A DNA stretch of 64,000 nucleotides from Roseimaritima sediminicola (GCF_009618275.1 NZ_WIAD01000016.1:1-64000); one strand, 5' to 3'; positions 51,566 to 60,748 are shown, counted from the first letter of the stretch. The notes: generated by a model from the letters alone, not told the origin. Numbers and translations are program-made.

Positions 51566-52243
51566 ATGGCTGGGCGATCCGGACCGCGAACACGCTCGTC
51601 GCGCAAGAGTGGCGAAACCAAAACAAAGCGTCCGCTGAAGTCGATTGGACCGACGAATCTGCGGATCATCGGCGGCTCGATGGGCGGCCGCCAGATTCGC
51701 TACAACGGCCAGCGTTCGACTCGGCCGATGAAGGACAGCGTTCGCGAAAACTTATTCAATGTGTTGGGAAAGCAAGCGGTGCAGGGCGCGGTCGCCTGGG
51801 ACGTATTCGCCGGGACCGGCGTCCTGGGCTTCGAATCGCTCAGCCGTGGAGCCGCCCGGGCGGTGTGTTTTGAAACCAACCGACCGATGGCCCGCTCGAT
51901 CCACGAAGCGGTCAAGCAACTGCAGGTGGAGGACCGGTTGCGCGTCGTGATCGGGGACGCGTTTCGCATGTTGCCGCAGTTGATGACGCGCGAGGAGGAA
52001 CCAGTGCCCTGGTTGGTCTTCGTCTGCCCGCCCTACGTGTTCTGGGACGAGAAGCAGAAAGAGTTGTTCGAGATGCTGCGATGGGTTGCCGCCCACGCAC
52101 CACAAGGCAGCGTGATCGTGACCGAAACCGATGCCCACTGGGACATGGCTCAGTTGCCGATGGAACCCTGGGACATCCGCCGTTACGGATCGACGCAGCT
52201 GGGCTTCTACGAGCCGCCGGCGCTGTGCGCCGGGCTCGATTAA
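51566..52243 (+). CDS. rsmD: RsmD-family RNA methyltransferase
   Basis: A 225-residue SAM-dependent methyltransferase. A basic N-terminus leads to the RsmD start RIIGGSMGGRQIRYNGQR and RPMKDSVRENLFNVLG, followed by motif I VFAGTGVLGFESLSRGA (80-96) and FETN. RsmD methylates G966 of 16S rRNA in E. coli. The catalytic motif, normally (D/N)PPY, reads CPPY at 154-157, an unusual change that could alter activity or target. The ATG at 51566 gives a normal length. It is divergent from the cyclophilin gene and followed by a 17-bp repeat. Confidence 0.85.
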   Translation: MAGRSGPRTRSSRKSGETKTKRPLKSIGPTNLRIIGGSMGGRQIRYNGQRSTRPMKDSVRENLFNVLGKQAVQGAVAWDVFAGTGVLGFESLSRGAARAVCFETNRPMARSIHEAVKQLQVEDRLRVVIGDAFRMLPQLMTREEEPVPWLVFVCPPYVFWDEKQKELFEMLRWVAAHAPQGSVIVTETDAHWDMAQLPMEPWDIRRYGSTQLGFYEPPALCAGLD

Positions 52244-52250
52244 CGCCTAC

Positions 52251-52328
52251 CCGGCCCAGGTGCCTGTCCGGTTCAGGTGCCTGCCCGGCCCAGGTGCCTG
52301 CCCGGCCCAGGTGCCTGCCCGGTTCAGG
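52251..52328. repeat. 17-bp tandem repeat (about 4.6 units)
   Basis: Units of CCGGCCCAGGTGCCTGC, alternating with CCGGTTCAGG variants, lie between two convergent genes. The last partial unit contains the stop codon of the SDR gene (52324-52326 on the reverse strand). Confidence 0.9.
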
Positions 52329-53121
52329 CCTCGGCCGGTTTCTCTTTGGTGCGATACATCTCGCGCCAGGGCAACTGGATCCCGCCGTCGATCGTCAGGG
52401 TGCTGCCGGTGATGTAGGCGTTTTCGGGACTGACCAAGAAGACGACGCCTTTGCCGATCTCGTCGCTGTGTCCCAGTCGGCCCAGCGGCAATTCGCTGCC
52501 GCGTTCGCGGAGCGTTTCTTCGGAAAAGAATTTGCGTTCGCCGGGCGTATCGGTCCAGCCGGGATGGATGATGTTCACGCGAATGCCGAACTCAGCCAAT
52601 TCGACCGCGGCGGTGCGAGCCATTTGATCGACGGCGGCTTTGGCCATGTTGTAGGCCATGGCGCCGGGGATGGCCAGGTGCGCATGGGGGCTGCTGATCG
52701 CGACGATGTTTCCCTGGGTTCCGGAGGCCTGCATGGTGAGGGATGCTTTGCGGACCAAATAGAACGCGCCCCACATGCTGACGTCGATGGTTTTGCGAAA
52801 CCCGTCCAAGTCCGCTTGATAGAACAGTTCGCGGTCGCTGTACACGGCGTTGGAAACCACGATGTCCAGGCCGCCCAGTTTGTCGACCGCTTGATCGACC
52901 AGGTCTTCGACTTGTTCCTGCTGGCCCATATCAGCACGGATCGCGTGGGCTTGGACTCCCTGGGCGCGGCAGGTCTCGCACACCTGTTCGGCTTCGTCGC
53001 CGTGGCTGCGGTAATTGACGATCACGTCCGCGCCGGCCCGCGCCAGTTCCTCAGCCACCCCACGGCCGATTCCTCGCGAAGAACCCGTGACCAACGCTTT
53101 CTTGCCGCTTAATACACCCAT
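52324..53121 (-). CDS. Short-chain dehydrogenase/reductase (FabG-like SDR)
   Basis: A 265-residue oxidoreductase. TGSSRGIG near residue 12, a NADP-type NYRSH after the second strand, VSNAVYSD in place of NNAG, and the catalytic YNMAKAA are visible. The family ending GSTLTIDGGIQLP is present. Substituting SNA for NNA is a small departure. The ATG at 53121 has GGAGGAGAGG upstream. The substrate is unknown; it resembles 3-oxoacyl-ACP reductase or glucose dehydrogenase-like SDRs. Its 3' end is built on the 17-bp repeat. Confidence 0.9.
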   Translation of the reverse strand: MGVLSGKKALVTGSSRGIGRGVAEELARAGADVIVNYRSHGDEAEQVCETCRAQGVQAHAIRADMGQQEQVEDLVDQAVDKLGGLDIVVSNAVYSDRELFYQADLDGFRKTIDVSMWGAFYLVRKASLTMQASGTQGNIVAISSPHAHLAIPGAMAYNMAKAAVDQMARTAAVELAEFGIRVNIIHPGWTDTPGERKFFSEETLRERGSELPLGRLGHSDEIGKGVVFLVSPENAYITGSTLTIDGGIQLPWREMYRTKEKPAEA

Positions 53122-53287
53122 GGAAATCTGCCTCTCCTCCGGCCGGAGCAATCATCATGCTTGAAATCAAGTTGAACCAGAACGCCTCTCGCCGGCTGGA
53201 CGCAGTACACTCCGCAAACGGGGCGGGCCCGTAAACGGCAGCGGCATGGCCGGCGCGGTCAAAGTATACCGCCTTGCCAGCCGAGGG

Positions 53288-54148
53288 TCAGCCGCCGTGC
53301 GGGAAAGCCGCGCGTAGCCGGCGACACATCGGGCCACCCCCGGCGGGTGGACGCAGATCGCTGTCGTCGCAGTAGCCGTTCCAGACGCCGGCCGTGGTAC
53401 CGAACAACAGGATCTCGTCGGCCTGACGCAATTCTGCCGGCCGGAGCGGTTGGTGCCGCCACGGAATCCCTTCCAGCCGGGCGTGCCGCTGCAAAAATTC
53501 CTGCGTGATGCCGGGCAGCACACGATCCCGCGGTGGACTAACGATGGTTTCGCCAGCGACGATTGCCAGATTGGCGACGCTGGTTTCGGTCAGGGAGCCG
53601 TCGTCGTCACGAAGCACGCCCAGGGCCTCCGGATGAACTCTTCTGGCCGCTTGATCGGCCAAGTAGTAATGCAGCCGAGTGCGAACCTTCCAGCTCCGCG
53701 GCCAACACCGCTCGCTGGGTTGATGCACGTCGGTCAGGACCAGCGGTTGTCCCTCGTGTTGGTGCCGAGCGATCCGCACAGGGTCCAGGGCATTGCAGTG
53801 CAGGCCGACGGTGGGCTGATCGGCGTGAAACAGTCCGGGCGTGACGAAGAGGGTGACGCCGAAAGCGGTCTGCGTGGCGATCCAGTCGGCGTTCCGCACA
53901 ACGAGTTCTCGCAGCAGCGAATCAAAATCGTAGTCCGCCGCATCGATCTGCAGTCCGGTCAAGCAGCGCTGCAGGCGCGCCAGGTGTGCCGGCACCTGAA
54001 ACAGTTTGCCGCCGTAGCTGCGCAGTCGTTCGACCGCGGTCACGCCCTGCAGGAAGGCGAAGTCTTCCAGTGCGATTCGCATTTCGGATCGCGGCATCCA
54101 GTCGCCGGACAGAAAACCGATGGTTGCGTCATTGCCGATGTTGCTCAC
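53288..54148 (-). CDS. Class IV aminotransferase / aminodeoxychorismate lyase-like
   Basis: A 286-residue PLP-dependent enzyme of the BCAT/DAAT/ADCL fold. LFQVPAHLARLQRCL is the fold-type IV arm, the lysine in RSWKVRTRLHYYLAD (about residue 154) is the likely PLP Schiff-base residue, and GSLTETSVANLAIV binds the cofactor phosphate. This group includes branched-chain and D-amino-acid aminotransferases and PabC; the exact substrate cannot be decided. The GTG at 54148 overlaps the stop of the upstream hydrolase gene (GTGA), implying translational coupling. Confidence 0.82.
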   Translation of the reverse strand: MSNIGNDATIGFLSGDWMPRSEMRIALEDFAFLQGVTAVERLRSYGGKLFQVPAHLARLQRCLTGLQIDAADYDFDSLLRELVVRNADWIATQTAFGVTLFVTPGLFHADQPTVGLHCNALDPVRIARHQHEGQPLVLTDVHQPSERCWPRSWKVRTRLHYYLADQAARRVHPEALGVLRDDDGSLTETSVANLAIVAGETIVSPPRDRVLPGITQEFLQRHARLEGIPWRHQPLRPAELRQADEILLFGTTAGVWNGYCDDSDLRPPAGGGPMCRRLRAAFPHGG

Positions 54149-55185
54149 TGGGGCGTTTCTTTCAGCAGCATGCGGTACATCTCGGCTCCGGCGTTGCATT
54201 CGCCCAGGTAGTAATCGGCTTCGACATGTCGCCGGCCGACGGTTCCCGCACAGTTGCGCGCCCGCACCGGCAACCGGCTGCCGTCATAGCGCGGTCCGAA
54301 ACCTTGGGGACCGCGATAACCGAGTGCCTGCGAACCGGGATCGAGAAACGGATAGCGTTTGAGGACGGCGTCGCGGCGATTGTAAAGAATCGTCAACGAC
54401 GCCAAGTTGCGCGTGGCACCGCCATGATAGCCGTGGGCGCACAACCAATCCTCACCCAGCGCCGGAGCGATCAACCCCGCCGAGACATGAGCGCCCTGGA
54501 TGTGCGGCGGCGGCAAGGAGCGGCCGGCCAGGTTTCCCCCGCCCAGGGCGTGCAGACCGCCGGTCGCGATGCGGCCGCCGAAGCTGTAGCCGATCAACCG
54601 CGGACGGTGCCCTCGGTCGATCAATTCACGCATCAACCATGCCAGGTACAGACCCTGCGAATCGGTTCGCTGGGCCTTTTCGCGAGCGTCGGACAACAGC
54701 AAACCTTCCTGCGCACTGGGCCAGCTCCAGATCAACCAACGCACCGGCGGGGTGAGCTCGCAGCGGTGAGCCATGGTCCGGCGATAGACCAACAAACCGC
54801 GGTGCGCAGCACGTCCGGCTTCCATGCGATTGCCATGGATATAGATGACGAAGACTTCCTCCGGTTCGGCGGCCAAGTATTCTGCCAAACTCGACGCGGC
54901 AGCCCGGCCGCAGCGATCCAGACGGCTGATCCGAAACCCGGGGTGCTGGAGATCGGCCCGGCAGACGTTTGTCGTCAGGCGGCGAGTATCCAACAACCAC
55001 AGCGAATCGGACGGCGTTTGGGGCGTGCCGGCAGTGCGGATCGCCGGCGAGTCGGGAGCGGGCACCCCGAGCGACGGCGCAGCGTCCCGCGAAACCGCAA
55101 CTCGATCGGGCGTGGTGCCGCGCACCACGGCGACCGGTGCCGTGAGCGTCATGCAGAAGATAAACAGGAATTGCCGTGCGAACAT
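54145..55185 (-). CDS. Exported alpha/beta-hydrolase-like protein
   Basis: A 346-residue protein with a signal segment (FLFIFCMTLTAPVAVV). FVIYIHGNRM is a typical oxyanion-hole strand, and LIGYSFGGRIA contains the nucleophile elbow GxSxG (Ser). A later LNAxD-like Asp is not obvious; a His occurs in HVEADYYL near the end. It may be a lipase/esterase-like envelope enzyme. An ATG at 55185 is preferred over a TTG at 55197. It is cotranscribed with the class IV aminotransferase (GTGA overlap). Confidence 0.75.
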   Translation of the reverse strand: MFARQFLFIFCMTLTAPVAVVRGTTPDRVAVSRDAAPSLGVPAPDSPAIRTAGTPQTPSDSLWLLDTRRLTTNVCRADLQHPGFRISRLDRCGRAAASSLAEYLAAEPEEVFVIYIHGNRMEAGRAAHRGLLVYRRTMAHRCELTPPVRWLIWSWPSAQEGLLLSDAREKAQRTDSQGLYLAWLMRELIDRGHRPRLIGYSFGGRIATGGLHALGGGNLAGRSLPPPHIQGAHVSAGLIAPALGEDWLCAHGYHGGATRNLASLTILYNRRDAVLKRYPFLDPGSQALGYRGPQGFGPRYDGSRLPVRARNCAGTVGRRHVEADYYLGECNAGAEMYRMLLKETPQ

Positions 55186-55342
55186 GGGAGTGATCAATCA
55201 AGGGTGTTGTGGAGTTGCCTCAACAAATTGTTGCCCAAAAAACACATGTTGCGTTTGCACCACACCAACGGCGTCCTAGATTTGTACGGCTCCGTGTGGG
55301 AGTCAATCGAATACGCTCGCTTTGCACGACATGGGGAATGTA

Positions 55343-55753
55343 ATGAAGACTCAAGTTTTAATGGCTGTTTTGGCTTTGACAACGTTGTCCACGACCGGTT
55401 GCTGTGGCCTTCGGAATATCCTGTTTGGTCGCGGAGCCGCTTGCGGCCCCTGCGCCTCCGACGCTCCGGCTCTGAACATCGCGCCGCCGGCCATGCCTTC
55501 ACCCTGTGGCGGAGCCTGCGGACCGGCGGTCTCGCCCTACGCCGGCGAGCCCGGATGCGGGTACGAGGGAGCAACCAGTTACGCGCCGGCTTTTGACGGT
55601 GGCATCATCGGAACGGGGCTGCCCTACGGTGGTGTCGGTAATCCCTGGACGCCGCGCGGCGAGTACACGGTGCCCGGATCCACGTTCTACAGCGACGGTG
55701 CCCCGCCACAGCCGATGACGCCCAGCACGAATATGGGTAGCGTTTCGCCGTAG
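55343..55753 (+). CDS. Small Gly/Pro/Cys-rich lipoprotein
   Basis: A 136-residue exported protein: the signal peptide MKTQVLMAVLALTTLS is followed by TTGCCGL, a likely lipobox. The mature part is rich in Gly, Pro and Cys (GAACGPCAS, PCGGACGP, GEPGCGYEG), with no known fold. The ATG at 55343 is chosen because the longer frame would disturb the signal. It lies 32 bases before a transglutaminase-type gene and may share its transcript. Function is unknown; such proteins are common in planctomycete envelopes. Confidence 0.72.
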   Translation: MKTQVLMAVLALTTLSTTGCCGLRNILFGRGAACGPCASDAPALNIAPPAMPSPCGGACGPAVSPYAGEPGCGYEGATSYAPAFDGGIIGTGLPYGGVGNPWTPRGEYTVPGSTFYSDGAPPQPMTPSTNMGSVSP

Positions 55754-55785
55754 TCGTCGCTCTTGTTCGTCCCTCGCCGATTACC

Positions 55786-56823
55786 ATGGATCGTATGAGC
55801 ACTGTATCTTTCGGCCTGAAACAGGCCCTGATTTCCCTCTGCTGTGTGACGGTTGCCCTGGGGCTGGCGTCGCCGTCGGTTTATGCACAAGCCGGCCTGG
55901 ACCCGGACGCCGGCGATCCCGCGGCCGATGAGGCGGGCGCCGACCGACCGCTGCTGGAATACGCCGACGGGCAGACGCAGACATGGCAGATCGGCCTGCG
56001 TTTGGAAACCCGTGGCGCGAACTGTGTGAACATCCAGGCCACGTTTCCGGTGCCGGTGGAATGGCCCGAACAGAAAGTCCGTCTGGTCGACCAGCAGGTG
56101 GATCCGCTGGTCAGCAACTGGGGACCGCGTGACCTTGCCGGTGGCGTGCGTCAGGTTCGCGTCCTGATGGATCGTGCTCCGGCAGGTAGCGAAGTAGCGC
56201 TGTTGTTGACGTTCGAGATTGAACGTTCGCGAATCCTGGGTCCGACTCCGGAACAGGCGGCCGAGCTGCGGATCCCCAAGCGGATCGACCGTGAGTTGCG
56301 TCTGGCGATGGGCAACAGTCCCTACATTCAGACCACCGACGCCCGCATCCGCGCGGTCGCTCGCGAGATCGCCGCCATGGAAGCGGAGAACGACTGGCAC
56401 CGCGTCGAGCTGGCCTACGACTGGGTCCGAGACAACGTGACCTATACCGAAGGACCGATCAAAGCCGCCGACGAAGCACTCCGCGACGGCACGGGCGACT
56501 GCGAAGAACTGACCAGCCTGTTCATCGCCATCTGCCGCAACCTCCGCGTGCCGGCTCGCATGGTCTGGATTCCCGGTCACTGCTATCCGGAGTTCTACTT
56601 GGAAGACGCCGAAGGAAACGGGCACTGGTTTCCCTGTCAGGTCGCCGGAACGCGGCAGTTTGGCAAGATGGACGAGTACCGTCCGGTGTTGCAGAAAGGC
56701 GATCGATTCAAAGTCCCCGAACACTCCGCGCCCCAGCGTTACGTTTCGGAGTTCTTCACCTGCAACAAGCTCCGCGGCAACGGCGACCCCCAGCCCGTTT
56801 TCATCCGCGAATTGGTCGAGTAA
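55786..56823 (+). CDS. Exported transglutaminase-like (cysteine protease fold) protein
   Basis: A 345-residue protein with a signal peptide (LISLCCVTVALGLASPSVYAQ). The transglutaminase core holds the nucleophile Cys239 in GTGDCEELTSLFIAICRNL, and His265 in WIPGHCYPEFYLED is the likely catalytic His. A conserved beta-rich N-terminal domain (about 60-170) precedes it. Bacterial homologues are usually proteases or peptide-processing enzymes rather than true cross-linkers. Start choices (ATG 55786 or 55795) differ by three codons. A dispersed inverted repeat directly follows the stop. Confidence 0.85.
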   Translation: MDRMSTVSFGLKQALISLCCVTVALGLASPSVYAQAGLDPDAGDPAADEAGADRPLLEYADGQTQTWQIGLRLETRGANCVNIQATFPVPVEWPEQKVRLVDQQVDPLVSNWGPRDLAGGVRQVRVLMDRAPAGSEVALLLTFEIERSRILGPTPEQAAELRIPKRIDRELRLAMGNSPYIQTTDARIRAVAREIAAMEAENDWHRVELAYDWVRDNVTYTEGPIKAADEALRDGTGDCEELTSLFIAICRNLRVPARMVWIPGHCYPEFYLEDAEGNGHWFPCQVAGTRQFGKMDEYRPVLQKGDRFKVPEHSAPQRYVSEFFTCNKLRGNGDPQPVFIRELVE

Positions 56824-56825
56824 AC

Positions 56826-56908
56826 GTAGCCGAACTCGCCAGAGTTTGGTGGGGTGGGGAAACGCGAAGGATATGTCTGGTCCAAAGTCTGGCGACTTCA
56901 GCTACGAA
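56826..56908. repeat. Dispersed inverted repeat (CGCCAGAGTTTG family), copy 2
   Basis: GTAGCCGAACTCGCCAGAG and TCTGGCGACTTCAGCTAC form an imperfect long palindrome around a 35-base spacer. The same arms occur at 83-145. It lies between convergent genes. Confidence 0.8.
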
Positions 56909-56917
56909 CATGGTGCT

Positions 56918-57730
56918 TTAGGAGCGTGGGGTGAAGCGGAAGTTTTTGCTTTTGGCGAAGAACTCGCGGGGGTTGTCGTAAACGACCTTACGGATCAGCG
57001 ATTCGCTGTGGCCGCGCTGCCGCAGTTCGAAAATCAGATCCGGCACGGCCGTCGGTTTGCTCGGGCCCCAGTCGCCCGCGGAATTGGCCAGTAACCGCTC
57101 GGGGCCGACCATTTCGATCATGTCGGCCGCGCGCTGGGGCGTGCATTTGGAGACCGGATACAGCGTCATGCCGGCCCAGTAACCGTCGTCCAGCACGGCT
57201 CGGATCGTGTGTTCTTCGACATGATCGACCAGGACGCGCGAGCGATCGATTCGCGAGTCGCCGTTGAGCATATCGAGGATCATGCGGGTTCCCTGGTACT
57301 TGTCTTCCAGGTGCGGCGTGTGGATCAGGATCGGCTGGTCATGCTTGATGGCCAATTCCATGTGTTCGAGAAACACGATCGACTCGTTACGCGTGTTCTT
57401 GTTCAGCCCGATTTCGCCGATCCCCAACACGCCCGGGGCGTCGAGAAATTCGGGGATCATCGCGATCACATCGCGAGCCAGCGAGACGTTCTCCGCCTCT
57501 TTGGCATTGATACACAGCCAGCAGAAGTGCTGGATGCCGTACTGGGCGGCGCGTTGCGGTTCCACTTCGGTCAGTTGCCGAAAGTAATCCCGAAAACCAT
57601 CGGCCGAACCGCGGTCGAAACCGGCCCAAAACGCCGGTTCGCTGATCGCCACACAGCCCATGCGGGCGAGCGTCGCGTAGTCGTCGGTGATACGGGAGAC
57701 CATGTGGATGTGCGGATCGATGTAATCCAT
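56918..57730 (-). CDS. TatD-family metal-dependent hydrolase (EboB-like)
   Basis: A 270-residue TIM-barrel amidohydrolase-type protein. DPHIHM supplies the first metal ligands (His7, His9). GIGEIGLNKN carries the bridging Glu, ILIHTPH and VLVDHVEEH further His ligands, and NSAGDWGPSKP the final Asp. The last motif resembles the TatD-like EboB protein of cyanobacterial and planctomycete ebo loci, but no other ebo gene is near. The ATG at 57730 gives the standard N-terminus; the longer frame is non-coding. A small helical-protein gene lies 91 bases upstream on the same strand. Confidence 0.83.
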   Translation of the reverse strand: MDYIDPHIHMVSRITDDYATLARMGCVAISEPAFWAGFDRGSADGFRDYFRQLTEVEPQRAAQYGIQHFCWLCINAKEAENVSLARDVIAMIPEFLDAPGVLGIGEIGLNKNTRNESIVFLEHMELAIKHDQPILIHTPHLEDKYQGTRMILDMLNGDSRIDRSRVLVDHVEEHTIRAVLDDGYWAGMTLYPVSKCTPQRAADMIEMVGPERLLANSAGDWGPSKPTAVPDLIFELRQRGHSESLIRKVVYDNPREFFAKSKNFRFTPRS

Positions 57731-57821
57731 GTCGTTGCGGCTGCGGATGGGGGCGAGAAAAAAAGAAGCTTCAGAGAGAACCGTTTGGGGGGAGCGCTGT
57801 TCGAAGGCCAGCCGGCAATCC

Positions 57822-58076
57822 CTACAACTCCATCTGGGACCGCCAGTCCTCGCTGTAGGCCCGCGAGAACAATCGCTGTAATCGCTCGGCACGTCCCGCT
57901 TCGGGGTCCGCTAACATCGCGATGGCTCGGTCCAATTGGTCTTTACGCGGGTCGCCCGACACGTCCCCTTGAGCTCGGTCCAAACGGTCCAAGGTCGCCG
58001 CGACTTCCAGCAGTCGAGCGCGAACTTCCAGGAAATGACGGTCAAGCAACGTCGAAGCGTCAGCTGGCGAAGACAT
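57822..58076 (-). CDS. Small conserved helical protein upstream of the TatD-like gene
   Basis: An 84-residue, highly charged, all-helical protein: LLDRHFLEVRARLLEVAATL, DRLDRAQGD and a C-terminal AERLQRLFSRAYSEDWRSQM. No enzymatic motif, signal or membrane segment is present. I recall similar short proteins beside TatD-like genes in planctomycetes, so a functional link is likely, though unproven. The ATG at 58076 begins the charged helix; a longer frame from 58115 lacks support. Confidence 0.7.
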   Translation of the reverse strand: MSSPADASTLLDRHFLEVRARLLEVAATLDRLDRAQGDVSGDPRKDQLDRAIAMLADPEAGRAERLQRLFSRAYSEDWRSQMEL

Positions 58077-58303
58077 AGCAGTCAAAGGTGGGAGGGGGAG
58101 GCAACGTTCAACCACTCAGTATACCGTTTCCGCGACGTCGATGGAGAGGTCGGGCGGGGCGAGGATCCTGTGGGTTGCAACGATTCCAAGGCGGCACTTG
58201 GGATGGTTCGCTGGCAAAGCCTGTGTTCTGAGTCAAGCTTGCCGGTCAGGCAATCGATGAGGTCTTTTATCCGGAACCGCCATCCCTCTGCTCGTTGCCT
58301 TTC

Positions 58304-59935
58304 ATGAACGGCCTGGAACGCACCTTTCAATTCCTCGAGACCGCTCCGCAGGACCCCGTCCTCGAGGTGCTGCGGCCGGCCCTGCGCACGCACCAAGCGG
58401 TGGTGCGGCGACGGGCTCTGGAGACGATCGTGCGGCGGGACGAGCCGGAGGGTTACGAGTTGGTGATCGACCTCTGGGACCAGTTCGACGGCGAGGCCCG
58501 GGCGCGGTTGGCCGACGCGCCGGCCGGGTTGGCTGCCGCCCTGCAAACGGTGCTCGAGGGCCAGGACGACGCGCGGTTGCTGCGAGCCCTGGAGATGATG
58601 GTCACGCTCCGCTCGTTCGGATTGGTTCCGGCCGTGATCGATGTGGCGGAAAGCTATGCCAGCCAGCCGGTGCGGGTCTTGGCGCAGCGGACCGTCTTCG
58701 ACCTGGCCAGCGAGATCGGCGCAGAAGCCCGGCAGGACCGCGATCGTCCGCTCGTCCGACGGCCCCTGCAGCGAGCCTTGGCGACTTCGGTGCTGCGTTA
58801 CCCGGTCCATCAACAGGACCGACTGGTCGATGCCCTGCTCAGCTGCTGTGGGCCCAACGACAGCGAGCTGTTGACGTTGTTGGCCCCGGGAACCGATACG
58901 CGAGAGGTGCTGCTGCGGCGGCTGGCAACCAGCCGCGAGGCCGCCGTCACGGAGCTGTTGGCCGCGATGGTCCATCGCCAACGGCTGTGCAGCGAGCTGG
59001 AGGAGCGTATCGCCGAGCGTAGCGACGCGGTGTTTGCCAGGCAGTTGTTGGCTTCGATCGGCGACAAGTTCAGCGGCCATACGCGGCGGAACTTGGCGCT
59101 GATGGGACTGCCACGATGCTTCCAGCCCGAGCACCTGGAGCCGCAAACGCTTTCTCGTCATGACCGGCTGACGCTGGCTCTGGTCTACGCGGTCAGCGAT
59201 CGCGACTCGGTGCGGGCGCTCACGCGGTTGCTGGACGCTCTGGAGAGTTTGGATCAGGACGCTTCGGAATTGGCCGGTCCGCTGATGCAGACGCTGCTGC
59301 GGTTTCCGGTCCTGGACAAGGATCTGCTGCTGCGAGCGGCGGCCAGTCCCGGCCTGGCGGCCGCCGAACGGGCCGCCCAGGTCGCCGAGCCCGCCGCCGA
59401 GCCCGCCGCCCAGGTCGCCGAACGGGTCGCGCAGGTCGCCGAACGGGCCGTGCAGGTCGAGGAGCCGGCCGTGCGGTTGTTGCGGCGAGCCATTCACGCT
59501 CTGGCGGAGGACCGATCGCCCTACGCCAAACCGCTCCGCCGCATCTTTTCGCCGCTCTCTGCAGCGGCGGTGATGGGCCAGTGGGACGAGCTGCGGATGG
59601 CGACCCGCCGGAGGATCGGACGCGTCGTCTTGCAGATCGATCCTCAGGCAATCGCGACCGTTACCGATCGACTGCGTCATCCGGTGCTCGGGCGACGTCT
59701 GGAAGGGATCCTGGCGGCTGTGGCCCTCGAGGTCGTCGACGACGTCTGTGAACCGCTGCTGAGGATGGTGGCCAACGATCACTTGGAGGCTCGCGTGCGG
59801 GCGCTCGATGCGTTGAAATTCGCGACGGATGAATCTTCCTACCGCCTACTGCTGCAGTTGTCCGAGGGGCCCGTCGGGGCGATTCGCGATGCCGCCCTGG
59901 AGGCCCTGCAGCACCGAAACGAGGCTCGAGCATGA
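58304..59935 (+). CDS. HEAT-repeat-like scaffold protein
   Basis: A 543-residue, almost entirely helical protein. Units such as VVRRRALETIVRRDEPEGYE, RVRALDALKFATDESSYRLL and AIRDAALEALQHRNEA have the HEAT spacing, suggesting a protein-binding solenoid. Near residues 355-390 a run of seven-residue units (AAQVAER, VAQVAER, AVQVEEP) reflects tandem 21-bp DNA repeats. No signal peptide or catalytic motif is seen. The ATG at 58304 is chosen over a TTG at 58295. Its stop overlaps the next start as ATGA, so the two proteins are cotranscribed. Confidence 0.72.
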   Translation: MNGLERTFQFLETAPQDPVLEVLRPALRTHQAVVRRRALETIVRRDEPEGYELVIDLWDQFDGEARARLADAPAGLAAALQTVLEGQDDARLLRALEMMVTLRSFGLVPAVIDVAESYASQPVRVLAQRTVFDLASEIGAEARQDRDRPLVRRPLQRALATSVLRYPVHQQDRLVDALLSCCGPNDSELLTLLAPGTDTREVLLRRLATSREAAVTELLAAMVHRQRLCSELEERIAERSDAVFARQLLASIGDKFSGHTRRNLALMGLPRCFQPEHLEPQTLSRHDRLTLALVYAVSDRDSVRALTRLLDALESLDQDASELAGPLMQTLLRFPVLDKDLLLRAAASPGLAAAERAAQVAEPAAEPAAQVAERVAQVAERAVQVEEPAVRLLRRAIHALAEDRSPYAKPLRRIFSPLSAAAVMGQWDELRMATRRRIGRVVLQIDPQAIATVTDRLRHPVLGRRLEGILAAVALEVVDDVCEPLLRMVANDHLEARVRALDALKFATDESSYRLLLQLSEGPVGAIRDAALEALQHRNEARA

Positions 59936-60270
59936 TCCATCCCGGTTCTCTGACCAGTTATGCCGTGCTGGCGGCCGTACCGATCCTGGCCGCCCTGGCC
60001 GGATATGCGGTTTACTGCTACAGCGATCCCGAACAGCGGCGGATCGGAGCGTCCGAACGGTTGTGGAACCAGCTGTGCCGGCTGCACCGCATCAGTTACC
60101 ACCATCAGACGCTGCTGCACACGATCGCCGAAAACAGCGACATCGATAACCCGGCCATCCTGTTCGTCCTGCCGGATCGTTTTGATCAAGCCGTCGCCGA
60201 TGCCGACGACCAATTGACCGCCGCAGAGAAGCAGGCGGTTGGCCTGCTGCGGCGACAGATGTTTGAGTAG
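59932..60270 (+). CDS. Small single-span membrane protein
   Basis: A 112-residue protein with one N-terminal transmembrane helix (YAVLAAVPILAALAGYAVYC) and a soluble helical part (RLWNQLCRLHRISYHHQTLL, LTAAEKQAVGLLRRQMFE). Its ATG overlaps the HEAT gene stop (ATGA), so it may anchor the HEAT protein at the membrane. The family is not recognised. Confidence 0.7.
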   Translation: MIHPGSLTSYAVLAAVPILAALAGYAVYCYSDPEQRRIGASERLWNQLCRLHRISYHHQTLLHTIAENSDIDNPAILFVLPDRFDQAVADADDQLTAAEKQAVGLLRRQMFE

Positions 60271-60290
60271 GGAAGCCGCAGGCCACGATG

Positions 60291-60533
60291 CTAGGCGGCC
60301 GCGTGGTAGGACTGCAGGGCTTCTTCCAGCTGGGCGAGCTGTTCCGGCAGGGACAGCGAGAGGTCGACAAAGATCCAACGCGAGCCGCCGAATTCGCACC
60401 AGCCAGTGGTCTCGCCACAAAGCCATTCGGTGCGGATGCGAAACCCGGCCCGCCGAGCTTCGGCCAGCCGCTGACGCATTCGCTGGACCACGTTTCGTTC
60501 GATTACGGCAGCATCCTGCTGGCTCTCAGACAT
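60291..60533 (-). CDS. Small conserved hypothetical protein
   Basis: An 80-residue protein: RMRQRLAEARRAGFRIRTEW precedes LCGETTGWCEFGGSRWIFVD and LSLSLPEQLAQLEEALQSY. The GWCEFGGSRWIFVDLS strand pattern looks like a genuine conserved small fold, with two Cys. No signal or membrane segment is present. It is convergent with the small membrane-protein gene. The function is unknown. Confidence 0.65.
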   Translation of the reverse strand: MSESQQDAAVIERNVVQRMRQRLAEARRAGFRIRTEWLCGETTGWCEFGGSRWIFVDLSLSLPEQLAQLEEALQSYHAAA

Positions 60534-60748
60534 CTCGACACCCTCGGTGGGAGTTTGGATTGCGACCGAAAGAAAGATCGCGTGCCTAGCTTGTCGGCAC
60601 CACGGCAGGACAAACCTAAAGCATCGAATGTCAAAGCGTGCGGGCCGACGTAATCCTTCTATAGCGAACGGCTGCTACGTCCCGATAGATCATTCCAACC
60701 GGAATCCATCCCTCGACGTCATTGCCCCCCATACAAGGTAGCCGATCC

